A stretch of DNA of 64,000 bases from Streptomyces sp. SCUT-3 (GTDB lineage: Bacteria; Actinomycetota; Actinomycetes; Streptomycetales; Streptomycetaceae). A program made the translations under genes and the position numbers. The DNA is taken from assembly GCF_014083985.1 (NCBI RefSeq), contig NZ_CP046907.1:4006501-4070500 (forward strand), written 5' to 3'. This document shows, one piece after another, positions 37,478 through 46,823 of this stretch. Numbering within the stretch: position 1 is the stretch's first letter; every line of letters begins with the position of its first letter. The notes beneath the pieces are model-generated. The model was not told where the DNA came from. It did no database searches and worked only from the letters and a program-made list of their open reading frames with translations.

Positions 37478-37661
37478 CCCCGCGCCGCGCAGTCGCGTGG
37501 AGCGGGGGAGACAGGCCGAGTGTGCCCGCGCCTGCATCGAGGAGAACTTCCTGACGGGGGCTGCGCTGTCCGAGGAGGAGATGGTTCGGGCGCGCGGCAT
37601 GCTCGCGGCGAACAAGGCGCGCACCGCAGCACGGCGCACCGATGGGACGAGCACGGTGTGA
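37470..37661 (+). CDS. Small hypothetical protein overlapping the antitoxin end
   Basis: The 63-aa frame starts at a GTG overlapping the antitoxin by 8 bp and ends VRARGMLAANKARTAARRTDGTSTV. The middle (ACIEENFLTGAALSEEEMVRARGMLAANKAR) is compositionally protein-like, with a mix of charged and hydrophobic residues rather than the Arg/Pro bias of shadow frames. I do not recognise it. The tight overlap suggests translational coupling to the antitoxin. Confidence 0.35.
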   Translation: MHSPAPRSRVERGRQAECARACIEENFLTGAALSEEEMVRARGMLAANKARTAARRTDGTSTV

Positions 37662-37920
37662 GTGACGGCACCGCCCTCGACCACCACCCGGGCCCCACCC
37701 CGGGACGGGGCCGGGGAACCGGTGCGGCCCCGATGCCCGTCGGCGCGGGCCGGGCGGACTGCGAGGCGGCCCGAGCGGGCGGAGTCCGGAACCAGGAGCC
37801 CGCGGCGCGGCGGATCCGGGCGGCGGAAACCGGGTGCGGTTCGTACACGTGGATGAAACGCTTCCCCGTCGGTGTTGAGTACTGCGGCGCAGTGCCGACG
37901 TGATCGCGGGAGGTATACCG

Positions 37921-40900
37921 GTGGCAAGGCCGAGCGGGGCGGACGGGCCCGGGGACGGGCAGGACGGGCGAGGACGAACACCGGAGGAGGCGCCGGTCGA
38001 ACAGCCGTCGGGCGATCGGTCGTCGGACGGGCGGCCGCCGCAGGGGTGGGTGCGCAGGCTCGGCGCCTACTGCATGCGCTACCGGCGCAACGTGTGGATC
38101 GCCCTGGGCGCCTCGCTGCTGGGCATGGGCGTCACCGCCCTGATGCCGCTGATCCCCATGGTGATCGTCGACGACGTGATCGTCGGCGGCACCCGGCCGC
38201 TGGCCCCCTGGGCCGGGCTGCTGATCGCCGCGGCGCTGGCCGTCTACGGCCTGACGTACCTGCGCCGCTACTACGGCGGCAGGCTCGCCCTCGACGTGCA
38301 GCACGACCTGCGCACCGCGATGTTCCGCTCGCTGACCAGGCTCGACGGGTCCCGGCAGGACGAGCTGGACACCGGGCAGGTCGTCGGCCGCGCCACCGGC
38401 GACCTGCAGCTCATCCAGGGGCTCCTGTTCATGCTGCCGATGATGATCGGCAACGTGCTGCTGTTCGTGCTCTCGCTCGTCGTCATGTTCGTGCTCTCGC
38501 CGCTGCTGACGCTGGTGGTGCTCGCCGTCGCCCCCGCCCTGTGGTGGATCGCCGACCGCAGCCGCAAGCGCCTCTTCCCCGCCACCTGGTACGCGCAGGG
38601 CCAGGCCGCGGCCGTGGCCGGCATCGTCGACGGCTCGGTCACCGGCGTCCGCGTGGTCAAGGGCTTCGGGCAGGAGGCCCAGGAGATGGGCAAGCTGCGC
38701 GACACCGGGCGGCGCCTGTTCGCCGCCCGGCTGCGCACCGTCCGGCTCAACGCCCGCTACACCCCGGCCCTGCAGGCGGTCCCCGCCCTGGGCCAGGTCG
38801 GGATGCTCGCCCTGGGCGGCTGGATGGCCACCCGCGGCCAGATCACCCTGGGCGTCTTCGTCGCCTTCTCCACCTACCTCGCCCAGCTGGTCGGCCCGGT
38901 GCGGATGCTCGCCATGATCCTGACGGTCGGGCAGCAGGCCCGCGCCGGCGTGGAGCGGGTCGTGGAGCTGATCGACACCGAGCCGCGGATGCGGGAGCGG
39001 CCCGACGCGGTGGAGCTCGCGCCGCAGGAGGCGGCGACCGTCGAGTTCGACCGCGTCACCTTCGGCTACGACCCCGAGCGCCCCGTCCTGCGCGACCTGT
39101 CGCTGCGGCTGGAACCGGGCGAGACCCTCGCCGTCGTCGGCGCCTCGGGCAGCGGCAAGTCCACCGTCTCCCTCCTGCTGCCCCGCTTCTACGACGTGAC
39201 CGGCGGCGCCGTGCGCGTCGGCGGCCACGACGTGCGCGACCTGACCCTCGAATCCCTGCGCGCGGCGATCGGGCTCGTCCCCGAGGACAGCTTCCTGTTC
39301 TCCGACACCGTCCGCGCCAACATCGCCTACGGCGCCCCCGACGCCACCGAGGAGCAGATCCTCACCGCCACCCGGGCCGCCCAGGCGCACGAGTTCGTCT
39401 CCGCCCTCCCCGACGGCTACGACACGGTCGTCGGCGAGCACGGACTGACCCTCTCCGGCGGCCAGCGGCAGCGCATCGCGCTCGCCCGCGCGATCCTCAC
39501 CGACCCGCGCCTGCTCCTCCTGGACGACGCCACCTCGGCGGTCGACGCGCAGGTCGAGTCCGAGATCCACGACGCGCTGCGGCACGTGATGGAGGGCCGC
39601 ACCACCCTGCTGATCGCCCACCGCCGGTCCACCCTCGCCCTGGCCGACCGGATCGCCGTCCTGGAGGCCGGGCACCTGGTGGACCTGGGCACCCACGAGG
39701 AACTGCAGGAACGCTGCCCGCTCTACCGCGCCCTGCTCACCGACCCCGACGCCCTGGGCGCCGACGTCGTCACCGCCGACCCGGCGGGCACGTGCGCGCG
39801 CGGCGGTTCGGAGACGGACGGGCGCGCGGACGCGGACCTCACCGCCGTCCGCACGGCGTCCGACGGCCGGGCGTCCGACGGGCGGGCAATCGGCGGCCGG
39901 GCGCTCGACGGCCACGCGTCCGACGGCCACGCGCCCGGCGGGGTGACGCCGTCGCTGTGGAAGAGGCGCGACGGGGACGGCGGCACCGGCGCCGGCGACG
40001 CCGCGACCCCCGCCGCGGCGGCGCTGCCCGCAGCCGCGGCGAGCGGCCGCCCCGGCAGCATGGCGGCCGGTATGGCCGGCATGCCCGCCAGCCCCGAACT
40101 GCTCGCCCGCGTCGAGGCCCTGCCGCCCGCCACCGACACCCCCGACGTCGACGAGGACCGGGCCCTGGCCGCCGAGAGCGACTTCGGCCTGCGCACCCTG
40201 CTGCGCGGCTTCACCGCGCCCCTCCTGCTGGCCCTGCTGCTGGTCGCCGTCGACGCCGGCGCCGGCCTGCTGCTGCCGATCCTGATCCGGCACGGCATCG
40301 ACGACGGCGTGCAGCGGCTCGCGCTCGGCGCGGTGTGGGCGGCCTCGGCCGCCGGCCTGCTCGTGGTGCTGGCCCAGTGGGCCGCCCAGGCCGGGTCGAT
40401 CCGGTCGGTCGGGCGCACCGGCGAACGCATCCTCTACGGCCTGCGGCTGAAGATCTTCTCCCAGCTTCACCGCCTCGGCCTGGACTACTACGAGCGCGAG
40501 CTGGCCGGGCGGATCATGACCCGGATGACCACGGACGTGGACGCCCTGTCCACCTTCCTGCAGACCGGCATGGTCACCGCCTTCGTCAGCCTCCTCACCT
40601 TCCTCGGCATCATGGTCGCCCTGGTGGCCATCGACCCGCAGCTGGCCCTGGTCGTCTTCGCCACCCTGCCCCTCCTGGTCGTCGGCACGATCGTCTTCCG
40701 CCGCCGCTCCACGGCCGCCTACGAGCTGGCCCGCGAGCGGGTCTCGGTGGTCAACGCAGACCTGCAGGAGAGCATCGCCGGGCTGCGCATCGTGCAGGCG
40801 TTCCGCCGCGAGCGCACCGGCGCCGAGCGGTTCGCCGAGCGCAGCGACGGCTACCGGCGGGCGCGGGTGCGCGGCCAGTTCCTGATCTCGGTCTACTTCC

Positions 40901-41919
40901 CCTTCGTGCAGCTGCTGTCGACGGTGGCGGTCGCCGCGGTGCTGGCCGTCGGCGCCGGGCGGGTGGAGGCCGGCACGCTCACCGCGGGCGCCCTGGTCGC
41001 CTACCTGCTCTACATCGACCTGTTCTTCGCCCCCGTCCAGCAGCTCTCCCAGGTCTTCGACGGCTACCAGCAGGCCGCCGTGTCCCTGGGCCGCATCCGC
41101 GAGCTGCTGAACACGCCCACCACCACCCCGCACGCGGAGAACCCCGAGCCGGTGGAGAGGCTGCGCGGCGAGATCGACTTCGACGACGTCCACTTCTCCT
41201 ACGGGGACGACGGCGAGGCGATGGCCGGCATCGACCTGCACATCCCGGCCGGGCAGACGGTGGCGTTCGTCGGCGAGACCGGGGCCGGCAAGTCCACCCT
41301 GGTCAAGCTGGTCGCCCGGTTCTACGACGTCACCTCCGGCGCCCTGCGCGTCGACGGCACCGACGTCCGCGAGCTGGACCTGACCGCCTACCGCCGCCGC
41401 CTGGGCGTCGTACCCCAGGAGTCCTACCTCTTCCCCGGCACGGTGCGCGACGCCATCGCCTACGGCCGCCCCGACGCCACCGACGCCGAGGTGGAGGCGG
41501 CGGCCCGCGCGGTCGGCGCGCACGACATGATCGCCACGCTCCCCGACGGCTACCTCAGCCGCGTCGGCGAGCGCGGGCGCAACCTCTCCGCCGGCCAGCG
41601 GCAGCTGATCGCCCTGGCCCGGGCCGAACTGGTCGACCCGGACATCCTGCTGCTGGACGAGGCCACGGCCGCCCTGGACCTGGCCACCGAGGCCCTGGTC
41701 AACCGGGCCACCGACCGCCTGGCCCGCCGCCGCACCACCCTGGTGGTCGCCCACCGGCTCACGACCGCGGCCCGCGCCGACCGCGTGGTCGTCCTCGACC
41801 ACGGCCGCATCGCCGAGGACGGCACCCACGAGGAACTCCTCGCCGCCGACGGCCGCTACGCGCACCTGTGGCGCACCTTCGCCGGGGAGGAGGAGCCGGA
41901 ACCCGCCCCGGTCGCCTGA
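37921..41919 (+). CDS. Fused double ABC exporter (TMD-NBD-TMD-NBD) with one degenerate ATP site
   Basis: The 1332-aa protein carries two complete half-transporters in one chain. Half 1: six-helix membrane domain, Walker A at 407-415 (GASGSGKST), LSGGQ at 511, Walker B LLLLDD with Asp536 where the catalytic Glu should be. A linker of about 130 residues rich in Ala/Gly/Asp follows. Half 2: membrane domain, Walker A 1118-1126 (GETGAGKST), signature LSAGQ at 1222, Walker B with Asp1246-Glu1247. It is a plausible drug or lipid exporter. GTG 37921 follows GCGGGAGG by 7 bases. The adjacent regulator is not evident. Confidence 0.9.
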   Translation: MARPSGADGPGDGQDGRGRTPEEAPVEQPSGDRSSDGRPPQGWVRRLGAYCMRYRRNVWIALGASLLGMGVTALMPLIPMVIVDDVIVGGTRPLAPWAGLLIAAALAVYGLTYLRRYYGGRLALDVQHDLRTAMFRSLTRLDGSRQDELDTGQVVGRATGDLQLIQGLLFMLPMMIGNVLLFVLSLVVMFVLSPLLTLVVLAVAPALWWIADRSRKRLFPATWYAQGQAAAVAGIVDGSVTGVRVVKGFGQEAQEMGKLRDTGRRLFAARLRTVRLNARYTPALQAVPALGQVGMLALGGWMATRGQITLGVFVAFSTYLAQLVGPVRMLAMILTVGQQARAGVERVVELIDTEPRMRERPDAVELAPQEAATVEFDRVTFGYDPERPVLRDLSLRLEPGETLAVVGASGSGKSTVSLLLPRFYDVTGGAVRVGGHDVRDLTLESLRAAIGLVPEDSFLFSDTVRANIAYGAPDATEEQILTATRAAQAHEFVSALPDGYDTVVGEHGLTLSGGQRQRIALARAILTDPRLLLLDDATSAVDAQVESEIHDALRHVMEGRTTLLIAHRRSTLALADRIAVLEAGHLVDLGTHEELQERCPLYRALLTDPDALGADVVTADPAGTCARGGSETDGRADADLTAVRTASDGRASDGRAIGGRALDGHASDGHAPGGVTPSLWKRRDGDGGTGAGDAATPAAAALPAAAASGRPGSMAAGMAGMPASPELLARVEALPPATDTPDVDEDRALAAESDFGLRTLLRGFTAPLLLALLLVAVDAGAGLLLPILIRHGIDDGVQRLALGAVWAASAAGLLVVLAQWAAQAGSIRSVGRTGERILYGLRLKIFSQLHRLGLDYYERELAGRIMTRMTTDVDALSTFLQTGMVTAFVSLLTFLGIMVALVAIDPQLALVVFATLPLLVVGTIVFRRRSTAAYELARERVSVVNADLQESIAGLRIVQAFRRERTGAERFAERSDGYRRARVRGQFLISVYFPFVQLLSTVAVAAVLAVGAGRVEAGTLTAGALVAYLLYIDLFFAPVQQLSQVFDGYQQAAVSLGRIRELLNTPTTTPHAENPEPVERLRGEIDFDDVHFSYGDDGEAMAGIDLHIPAGQTVAFVGETGAGKSTLVKLVARFYDVTSGALRVDGTDVRELDLTAYRRRLGVVPQESYLFPGTVRDAIAYGRPDATDAEVEAAARAVGAHDMIATLPDGYLSRVGERGRNLSAGQRQLIALARAELVDPDILLLDEATAALDLATEALVNRATDRLARRRTTLVVAHRLTTAARADRVVVLDHGRIAEDGTHEELLAADGRYAHLWRTFAGEEEPEPAPVA

Positions 41920-42060
41920 CGCGCCGTCCCGAACCGCCGAATCGCCGCGCCGTTGCACCGCCGCCCCGCCGGGCGTCCGGAGTCCGCTCCGGGCGCCCGG
42001 CGGGGCGGAGCCGTTCCCGGGCCGGCTCGGCCCGGTGCCGGTGCCGGACGGGACGCCGCC

Positions 42061-42133
42061 ACCGGCCGGAACCTGCGGCCACCGGCCGGAACCTGCGGCC
42101 ACCGGCCGGAACCTGCGGCCACCGGCCGGAACC
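42061..42133. repeat. Tandem repeat, 20-bp unit, about 3.6 copies
   Basis: The unit ACCGGCCGGAACCTGCGGCC is repeated three times exactly plus a 13-bp partial copy, in the gap between the exporter and the S37 peptidase. Each unit contains the palindrome CCGGCCGG. Copy number may vary between strains. Confidence 0.9.
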
Positions 42134-42218
42134 GACCTGACGCACCAGCACAACCCCTGTCGCAGAAGCCTTTTCATCCCTTAGGGTCACCGCCGTCGTG
42201 ACCTCACAAGGGAGACCC

Positions 42219-43694
42219 ATGCGCACAAGACTCAGGCGGCTGCTGACCGCGGGCGCCCTGGCGCTGACCATGGCCGGCACGGCGGGCGCGGTCCCCGCCG
42301 GCGCCGCGACCACCGGCACCACCGCCACCGCGGACGGCGCCGCCGCCGCGCAGTCCACGGACATCCTCGACCGGCTCGAGGCCGTGCCGGGGATGAGCCT
42401 GGTCCAGGAGAAGCCGGTCGACGGGTACCGCTACTTCATCCTGAACTACACCCAGCCGGTCGACCACAGGCACCCGCGCCGGGGAACGTTCCAGCAGCGC
42501 CTGAGCGTGCTGTACAAGTCGGACGACCGCCCCACCGTCTTCCACACCTCCGGTTACGGCCTGTCGACGAACCCGGGCCGCTCCGAGCCCACCCGGATCG
42601 TCGACGGCAACCAGGTGTCGATGGAGTACCGGTTCTTCACGCCGTCCCGGCCGGACCCGGCCGACTGGACCAAGCTGGACATATGGCAGGCCGCCACCGA
42701 CCAGCACCGCATCTTCCGGGCGCTGCAGCCGATCCTGGACCACAACTGGATCTCCACCGGCGGCAGCAAGGGCGGCATGACCGCCACCTACTACCGCCGG
42801 TTCTACCCCGAGGACATGGACGGCACCGTCGCGTACGTGGCGCCCAACGACGTCGACAACGACGAGGACTCGGCGTACACCGAGTTCCTGGCGAACGTGG
42901 GCACCGACGAGTGCCGCGGCAGGCTCGAGGACGTCCAGCGCGAGGTGCTGCTCCGCCGCGACGACCTCGTCGCCCGCTACGAGGCCTACGCGAAGGAGAA
43001 CGGGTACACCTTCACCACCGTCGGCAGCGCCGACCGGGCCCTGGAGGTCTCCGTCCTCGACCTGGCCTGGGCGTTCTGGCAGTACTCGGGCGAGTCCGAC
43101 TGCGCGTCGGTTCCGGTGGCCGACGAGGCCACCGACGACGAGCTGTGGGAGTACGTCGACCTGATCGCCGGTTGGAGCTTCTACACCGACCAGGGCCTGG
43201 AGTACTACACGCCGTACTACTACCAGGCCGGTACCCAGCTCGGTGCGCCCAGCTTCGACACCCCCCACCTCAAGGGCCTGCTGAAGCACCCGGACGTCTA
43301 CGAGGTGCGCAACTTCGTGCCCCGCTCCATCCCGATGGAGTTCGACGAGCGGGCGATGCGCGACGTCGACCGCTGGGTGCACGCGAAGGCCGAGCGCATG
43401 CTCTTCGTCTACGGCGAGAACGACCCGTGGCGCGCCGAGCCCTTCACCGTGGGCCGGAAGGCGAAGGACTCCTACGTCTACACGGCGCCGGGCGCCAACC
43501 ACGGCGCGAACATCGCACGCCTGGTGGAGGACGAGAGGACCGCGGCCGTCGCGAGCGTCCTGGAGTGGGCCGGGCTGGCCGAGGACGCCGACTCCCTCAC
43601 CGCGGCCGAGGCGCGCCCGCAGGCGAAGTACGACGCGAAGCTCGACAAGGCCGGCAAGGACTACTACCACCGCAACCGGCACGGCCGGCCGTAG
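42219..43694 (+). CDS. Secreted S37-family (PS-10-type) tripeptidyl aminopeptidase
   Basis: The 491-aa protein has a signal peptide (RTRLRRLLTAGALALTMAGTAGAVPAGA). The catalytic Ser183 sits in GGSKGGMTATYYRRFYPEDMDGTVAYVAPND. The likely Asp and His are in YGENDPWRAEPF and APGANHGANI. This is the Streptomyces PS-10 peptidase pattern (family S37, alpha/beta hydrolase). It removes peptides from protein N-termini outside the cell; relatives process protease-type and transglutaminase precursors. Start ATG 42219 is next to AAGGGAG. A terminator follows the gene. Confidence 0.88.
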   Translation: MRTRLRRLLTAGALALTMAGTAGAVPAGAATTGTTATADGAAAAQSTDILDRLEAVPGMSLVQEKPVDGYRYFILNYTQPVDHRHPRRGTFQQRLSVLYKSDDRPTVFHTSGYGLSTNPGRSEPTRIVDGNQVSMEYRFFTPSRPDPADWTKLDIWQAATDQHRIFRALQPILDHNWISTGGSKGGMTATYYRRFYPEDMDGTVAYVAPNDVDNDEDSAYTEFLANVGTDECRGRLEDVQREVLLRRDDLVARYEAYAKENGYTFTTVGSADRALEVSVLDLAWAFWQYSGESDCASVPVADEATDDELWEYVDLIAGWSFYTDQGLEYYTPYYYQAGTQLGAPSFDTPHLKGLLKHPDVYEVRNFVPRSIPMEFDERAMRDVDRWVHAKAERMLFVYGENDPWRAEPFTVGRKAKDSYVYTAPGANHGANIARLVEDERTAAVASVLEWAGLAEDADSLTAAEARPQAKYDAKLDKAGKDYYHRNRHGRP

Positions 43695-43705
43695 TACTGC
43701 TACCG

Positions 43706-43741
43706 CCGGGGCCCCGCCCGCCGGACCGGGCGGGGCCCCGG
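43706..43741. terminator. Terminator between S37 peptidase and lipoprotein gene
   Basis: Arms CCGGGGCCCCGCCCG and CGGGCGGGGCCCCGG (15 bp, perfect) enclose a 6-base loop. It lies 11 bp after the peptidase stop and 35 bp before the stop of the convergent lipoprotein gene, so it is probably used from both sides. Confidence 0.8.
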
Positions 43742-43775
43742 CGGCCCCTGCGCGGTCAGGCGGGCTCAGGCGCGG

Positions 43776-44507
43776 TCAGGCGGGTCTGACGGTGATGTCC
43801 CCGTTGCTGGTGACCAGGTCGATCCGGTGCTTCCCGGCCGGGTCGTCGGGAACGCCGATGTCCTTCTCGCCGTTGCTGGTCCTGGCGGAGACCCGGTACC
43901 GCCCGGCCGGCACGGTGAGCTCGACGGCGCCGTTGGACGTGTGCGCCCGGACGTCCTGCGGCGCGGACACGGTGAGGTCGACGGCGCCGTTGGAGGTCTG
44001 CACCCGGACGGGCCCGCCCTCCAGCCCGCGTCCGGTGATCCGCCCGTTGGAGGTCCGCGCGTCGACCGGGCCGGTGACCCCGTCCAGGGCGATGCTCCCG
44101 GAACCGGTGGTCACCGCCACCTCGCCCACCCCGGACAGGGTGATCGAGCCGGCCGAGGTGCCGCCGCTCACCGGGAGCCCCGCCGGCAGGTCGACCGTGT
44201 AGCTCACCGAGCAGCTTCCGCCGCAGTCCCCGAGTACCAGGACGCCGTTCTCGACCCGGTGCGTGGCCCCCTCCGGCCGGTCGCCCCGGTAGTCGACGGA
44301 GCGGTGCACGGACACCTCGGTGAGGTCCTTCCCGCCGCGCAGTTCGACACGGCCGGAGTCGTTGTCCAGCCGCACGGACGTGATCGCCTCAGACAGCACG
44401 GCGTCGTCCTCGAAGGTCTCGCCGGGCAGCAGGCCGCAGGCACCGAGCCCGCCCGCGCCGATCAAGACCGCCGCGGCGACCGCGAGTGAACCGCTCCGTA
44501 AACGCAT
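43776..44507 (-). CDS. DUF4097-type lipoprotein with beta-helix TSNG repeats
   Basis: The 243-aa protein starts at ATG 44507 (GGGGGA 5 bases upstream). It has a lipoprotein signal (AVAAAVLIGAGGLGACG, lipobox Cys about 24). The C-terminal half repeats a strand-turn unit ending in (T/A)SNG: RTSNGRITG, QTSNGAVDLTV, HTSNGAVELTV, RTSNGEKDIGV, VTSNGDITV. This is the DUF4097 beta-solenoid often seen with membrane sensors. It is surface exposed; binding partner and function are unknown. Confidence 0.8.
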   Translation of the reverse strand: MRLRSGSLAVAAAVLIGAGGLGACGLLPGETFEDDAVLSEAITSVRLDNDSGRVELRGGKDLTEVSVHRSVDYRGDRPEGATHRVENGVLVLGDCGGSCSVSYTVDLPAGLPVSGGTSAGSITLSGVGEVAVTTGSGSIALDGVTGPVDARTSNGRITGRGLEGGPVRVQTSNGAVDLTVSAPQDVRAHTSNGAVELTVPAGRYRVSARTSNGEKDIGVPDDPAGKHRIDLVTSNGDITVRPA

Positions 44508-44627
44508 GGGATCCCCCGAACATGCGACAAGGCCGCCCCGGCCCCTCCGGGGCGGTACCCGTCGAGGGTATTGCACGGGTGCGGCGCGGCCGCAGTGCGA
44601 AACCGCCCCCGCCGCATGGCGGCCGGC

Positions 44628-45452
44628 TCAGGCGGCGGAGCCGTCGGCGAGCGCCGCCAGGCGGTTCCGGGCCGCGGCCGCCGGCCGGCCCGGCTCCGGA
44701 GCGTCCGCGTACGACTGCTCCCCGTGCTCCCAGCACAGCCAGCCGTCGTAGCCGTGCGAGCGCAGCGCCCGCACGGCGGCGCGCAGCGGCGGCGGGGCGG
44801 CGTCCCCGTCCGGGGCGGAGTCCTTGACCCGGACGTACCCCAGGTGCGGGGCGAGCACCGGCAGGGTCTCGTGCGGCTCCTCCCCGGCGTGCCGGGTGTG
44901 CGCCGGGTCCCAGACGACGCCCACCGCGCGGTGCCCGACCAGGCCGGTGATCCGGGCTACGTCCGCGCCGCGCGGGTGCGAGCCGCGGGTCTCCAGGAGG
45001 ATCCGCACCCCGCGGTCGGCGGCCTCGGGCGCGACGGCGGCCAGCCTGCGGGCCGCGACCACGTCCGCCTCCTCCGCGGACGGGGCGCCGACGACGGGAA
45101 GGGTGCTGCCGGGGAAGGCGTCTCCGGGAAGGGCGCCGCCGGGGAGGACCCGCACGTACGGGGCGCCCAGGTCGGCGGCGAGCCGCACCGCCTCCCCGAG
45201 CTCCTCGATCACCGGGCCGTCCTCGTCCCCGCCCGCCGCCCGCACGGGGGCGGCCACGGACAGGACCGTGAGCCCGGCCTCCGCGGACCGGGCGGTGATC
45301 CGGGCCCGTTCGGCCGCGCCGGTGCCCGGGTGGACCGGGCCCTCCGGCCGGGAGTGCAGCTCCACGCCGTCGAAGCCGCTGTCGGCCGCGAGGCGCAGGA
45401 CGTCGTCGACGGGCGTGCCGGGGAGACCGAGGGTGGAGAGCGCGAACTTCAT
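44628..45452 (-). CDS. Sugar phosphate isomerase/epimerase (AP endonuclease-2-like TIM barrel)
   Basis: The 274-aa protein begins MKFALSTLGLPGTPVDDVLRLAADSGFDGVELHS and holds metal-site motifs RILLETRGSHP, GVVWDPAHTRHAGEEP, GYVRVKDSAPDG and GYDGWLCWEHGEQ. This is the xylose-isomerase-like TIM barrel. It probably interconverts a keto/aldo sugar or inosose. A Gly/Ala/Pro-rich insert lies near residue 110. It is divergent from the reductase/epimerase gene. The specific substrate is not evident. Confidence 0.8.
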   Translation of the reverse strand: MKFALSTLGLPGTPVDDVLRLAADSGFDGVELHSRPEGPVHPGTGAAERARITARSAEAGLTVLSVAAPVRAAGGDEDGPVIEELGEAVRLAADLGAPYVRVLPGGALPGDAFPGSTLPVVGAPSAEEADVVAARRLAAVAPEAADRGVRILLETRGSHPRGADVARITGLVGHRAVGVVWDPAHTRHAGEEPHETLPVLAPHLGYVRVKDSAPDGDAAPPPLRAAVRALRSHGYDGWLCWEHGEQSYADAPEPGRPAAAARNRLAALADGSAA

Positions 45453-45612
45453 GGGACGGCGGCTACCCGCCCGCGGCCGGGGCAAGCGTCCGCCGCGGCG
45501 GGCGGCCCCGTTCCGCCCGGGGCGATTCCGCTCACGGCGGTTCCGCCCGGAGCGATTCCGCCCAGGGCGAGAAACCGTTCCCCCGGGGTGCCGGGCGGGG
45601 GAGTGTGAGCCC

Positions 45613-46595
45613 ATGAGACTGCTGATTCTGGGAGGGACCGAGTTCGTCGGACGGGCCGTCACCGACGAAGCCCTGGGACGCGGTTGGGACGTGACGGTCT
45701 TCCACCGGGGGCGCCACGCGCCGCCGCCGGGGGTCACCGAACTGCTGGGCGACCGCACGGCCCGGGGCGGTCTCGCCGCCCTGGAGGAGGGGGAGTGGGA
45801 CGCCGTCGTCGACACCTGGTCGTGGGCGCCCTCGGCGGTGCGGGACGCCGCCCGCCTGCTGGCGGGGCGGGCCGGGAGCTACGCCTACGTCTCCAGCGGG
45901 TCCGTGTACACCTTCCCGGCCCCGGCCGGGTCGGACGAGGACGCCCCGGTGGTCGAGGCCTCGCCCGACGACGGGGAGAGCGACTACCCGCGGGCCAAGC
46001 GGGGCGGTGAACTGGCCGCCCTCGACGCCTTCGGCGACCGGGCGCTGCTGGTGCGGGCCGGGCTGATCCTCGGCCCGCGGGAGAACATCGGGAGGCTGCC
46101 CTGGTGGCTGCGGCGGATCGCCCGCGGCGGCCCGGTCCCGGCGCCCGGACCGCGCTCCCTGGAGCTGCAGTACGTCGACGCCCGGGACCTCGCGGCCTGG
46201 ACGCTGGACGCGGCCGGGCCGGCCTCGGCGGGCCGTTCAACATCGTGTCCCCTCCCGGGCACACCACCACGGGGGAACTGCTGGAGGCGTGCGTCCGCGT
46301 CACCGGCTCCGACGCGGAGCTGCGCTGGACCGACCCGGAGCGGATCCTGGCCGCCGGGGTCGAGCCGTGGTCCGACCTGCCGGTCTGGGCGCCGCCGGGA
46401 GAGCTCCACGACGCCCTGCACCGCAGCGACGTGTCCAGGGCGCTCGGGGCGGGGCTGCGCTGCCGGCCGGTGGCCGAGACGGTCGCGGACACCTGGGAGT
46501 GGCTGCGGTCGCTGGGCGGCGAACCCCCGCAGCGGCCCGACCGTCCGCCGGTCGGGCTGTCCCCCGAGCAGGAGGCGCGGCTGCTGCGGGGGTGA
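45613..46595 (+). CDS. NAD-dependent epimerase/reductase (extended SDR), one-base frameshift as sequenced
   Basis: The protein begins MRLLILGGTEFVGRAVTDEALGRGWDVTVFHRG (NAD Rossmann motif). It has AYVSSGSVYTFP and DYPRAKRGGELAA, matching the Ser-Tyr-Lys catalytic pattern, then YVDARDLAAW. The frame is lost at 46230-46232, where GGG should be GGGG, and resumes with GPFNIVSPPGHTTTGELLEACVRVTG to TGA 46595; restored length is 327 aa. Relatives are reductases with the GGTxFxG start. GGGGGAG lies about 10 bases before ATG 45613. Confidence 0.8.
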
Positions 46596-46823
46596 CCGGC
46601 AGGGGCCCTCGGGGGCCTCCGAAAAATTTTCGGCCCCGGGTGCAACCAATCGCGGGGACGGAGGGTCATATCTGTCGAACGGCTCCTGTGGGGGGACACG
46701 GGGTGAAGCAGGAGCCGGGGGGTGCAGAGGAGGGGTCCGGTCCATGTCCGGACCCCTCGGTCTGCTCCGGGCGGCGCCCGGACCCCGGGGGCCGAGGGCC
46801 GGGAGGCCCGGGCCCGGGGGATT
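46596..46823. other. Gap with hairpins between epimerase and rbsD
   Basis: This gap holds GGCTCCTG...CAGGAGCC at 46681-46716 and a stronger hairpin at 46730-46758 (annotated separately), plus a short AT-rich GAAAAATTTTC patch at 46620-46630. No gene was recognised. Confidence 0.5.
46730..46758. terminator. Terminator between epimerase and ribose operon
   Basis: Arms GAGGGGTCCGG and CCGGACCCCTC (11 bp, perfect) enclose a 7-base loop. It lies between convergent transcripts, 66 bp beyond the rbsD stop on the minus strand. Confidence 0.7.

Noticed and set aside
37662-37903. Plus-strand frame between the small protein and the exporter as a gene
   Set aside because: It is Gly/Arg/Pro-rich, has no family likeness and lacks a good ribosome site.
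42061-42133. 20-bp repeats before the S37 peptidase as an origin or CRISPR
   Set aside because: There are no spacers, no AT-rich segment and no replication gene nearby.
37123-42177. Open frame of 1684 codons on the minus strand opposite the ABC exporter
   Set aside because: It is Gly/Ala/Gln/Arg-rich without domain motifs and lies wholly antisense to a clear, conserved gene. It is a product of high GC at third positions.
44320-44627. Short plus-strand frames between the lipoprotein and isomerase genes
   Set aside because: They have no ribosome site, are biased in composition and lie mostly antisense to the lipoprotein.
45513-45575. Repeating TTCCGCCCGG-type units before the epimerase gene
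   Set aside because: The similarity is loose and explained by base composition. No consistent unit length was found.
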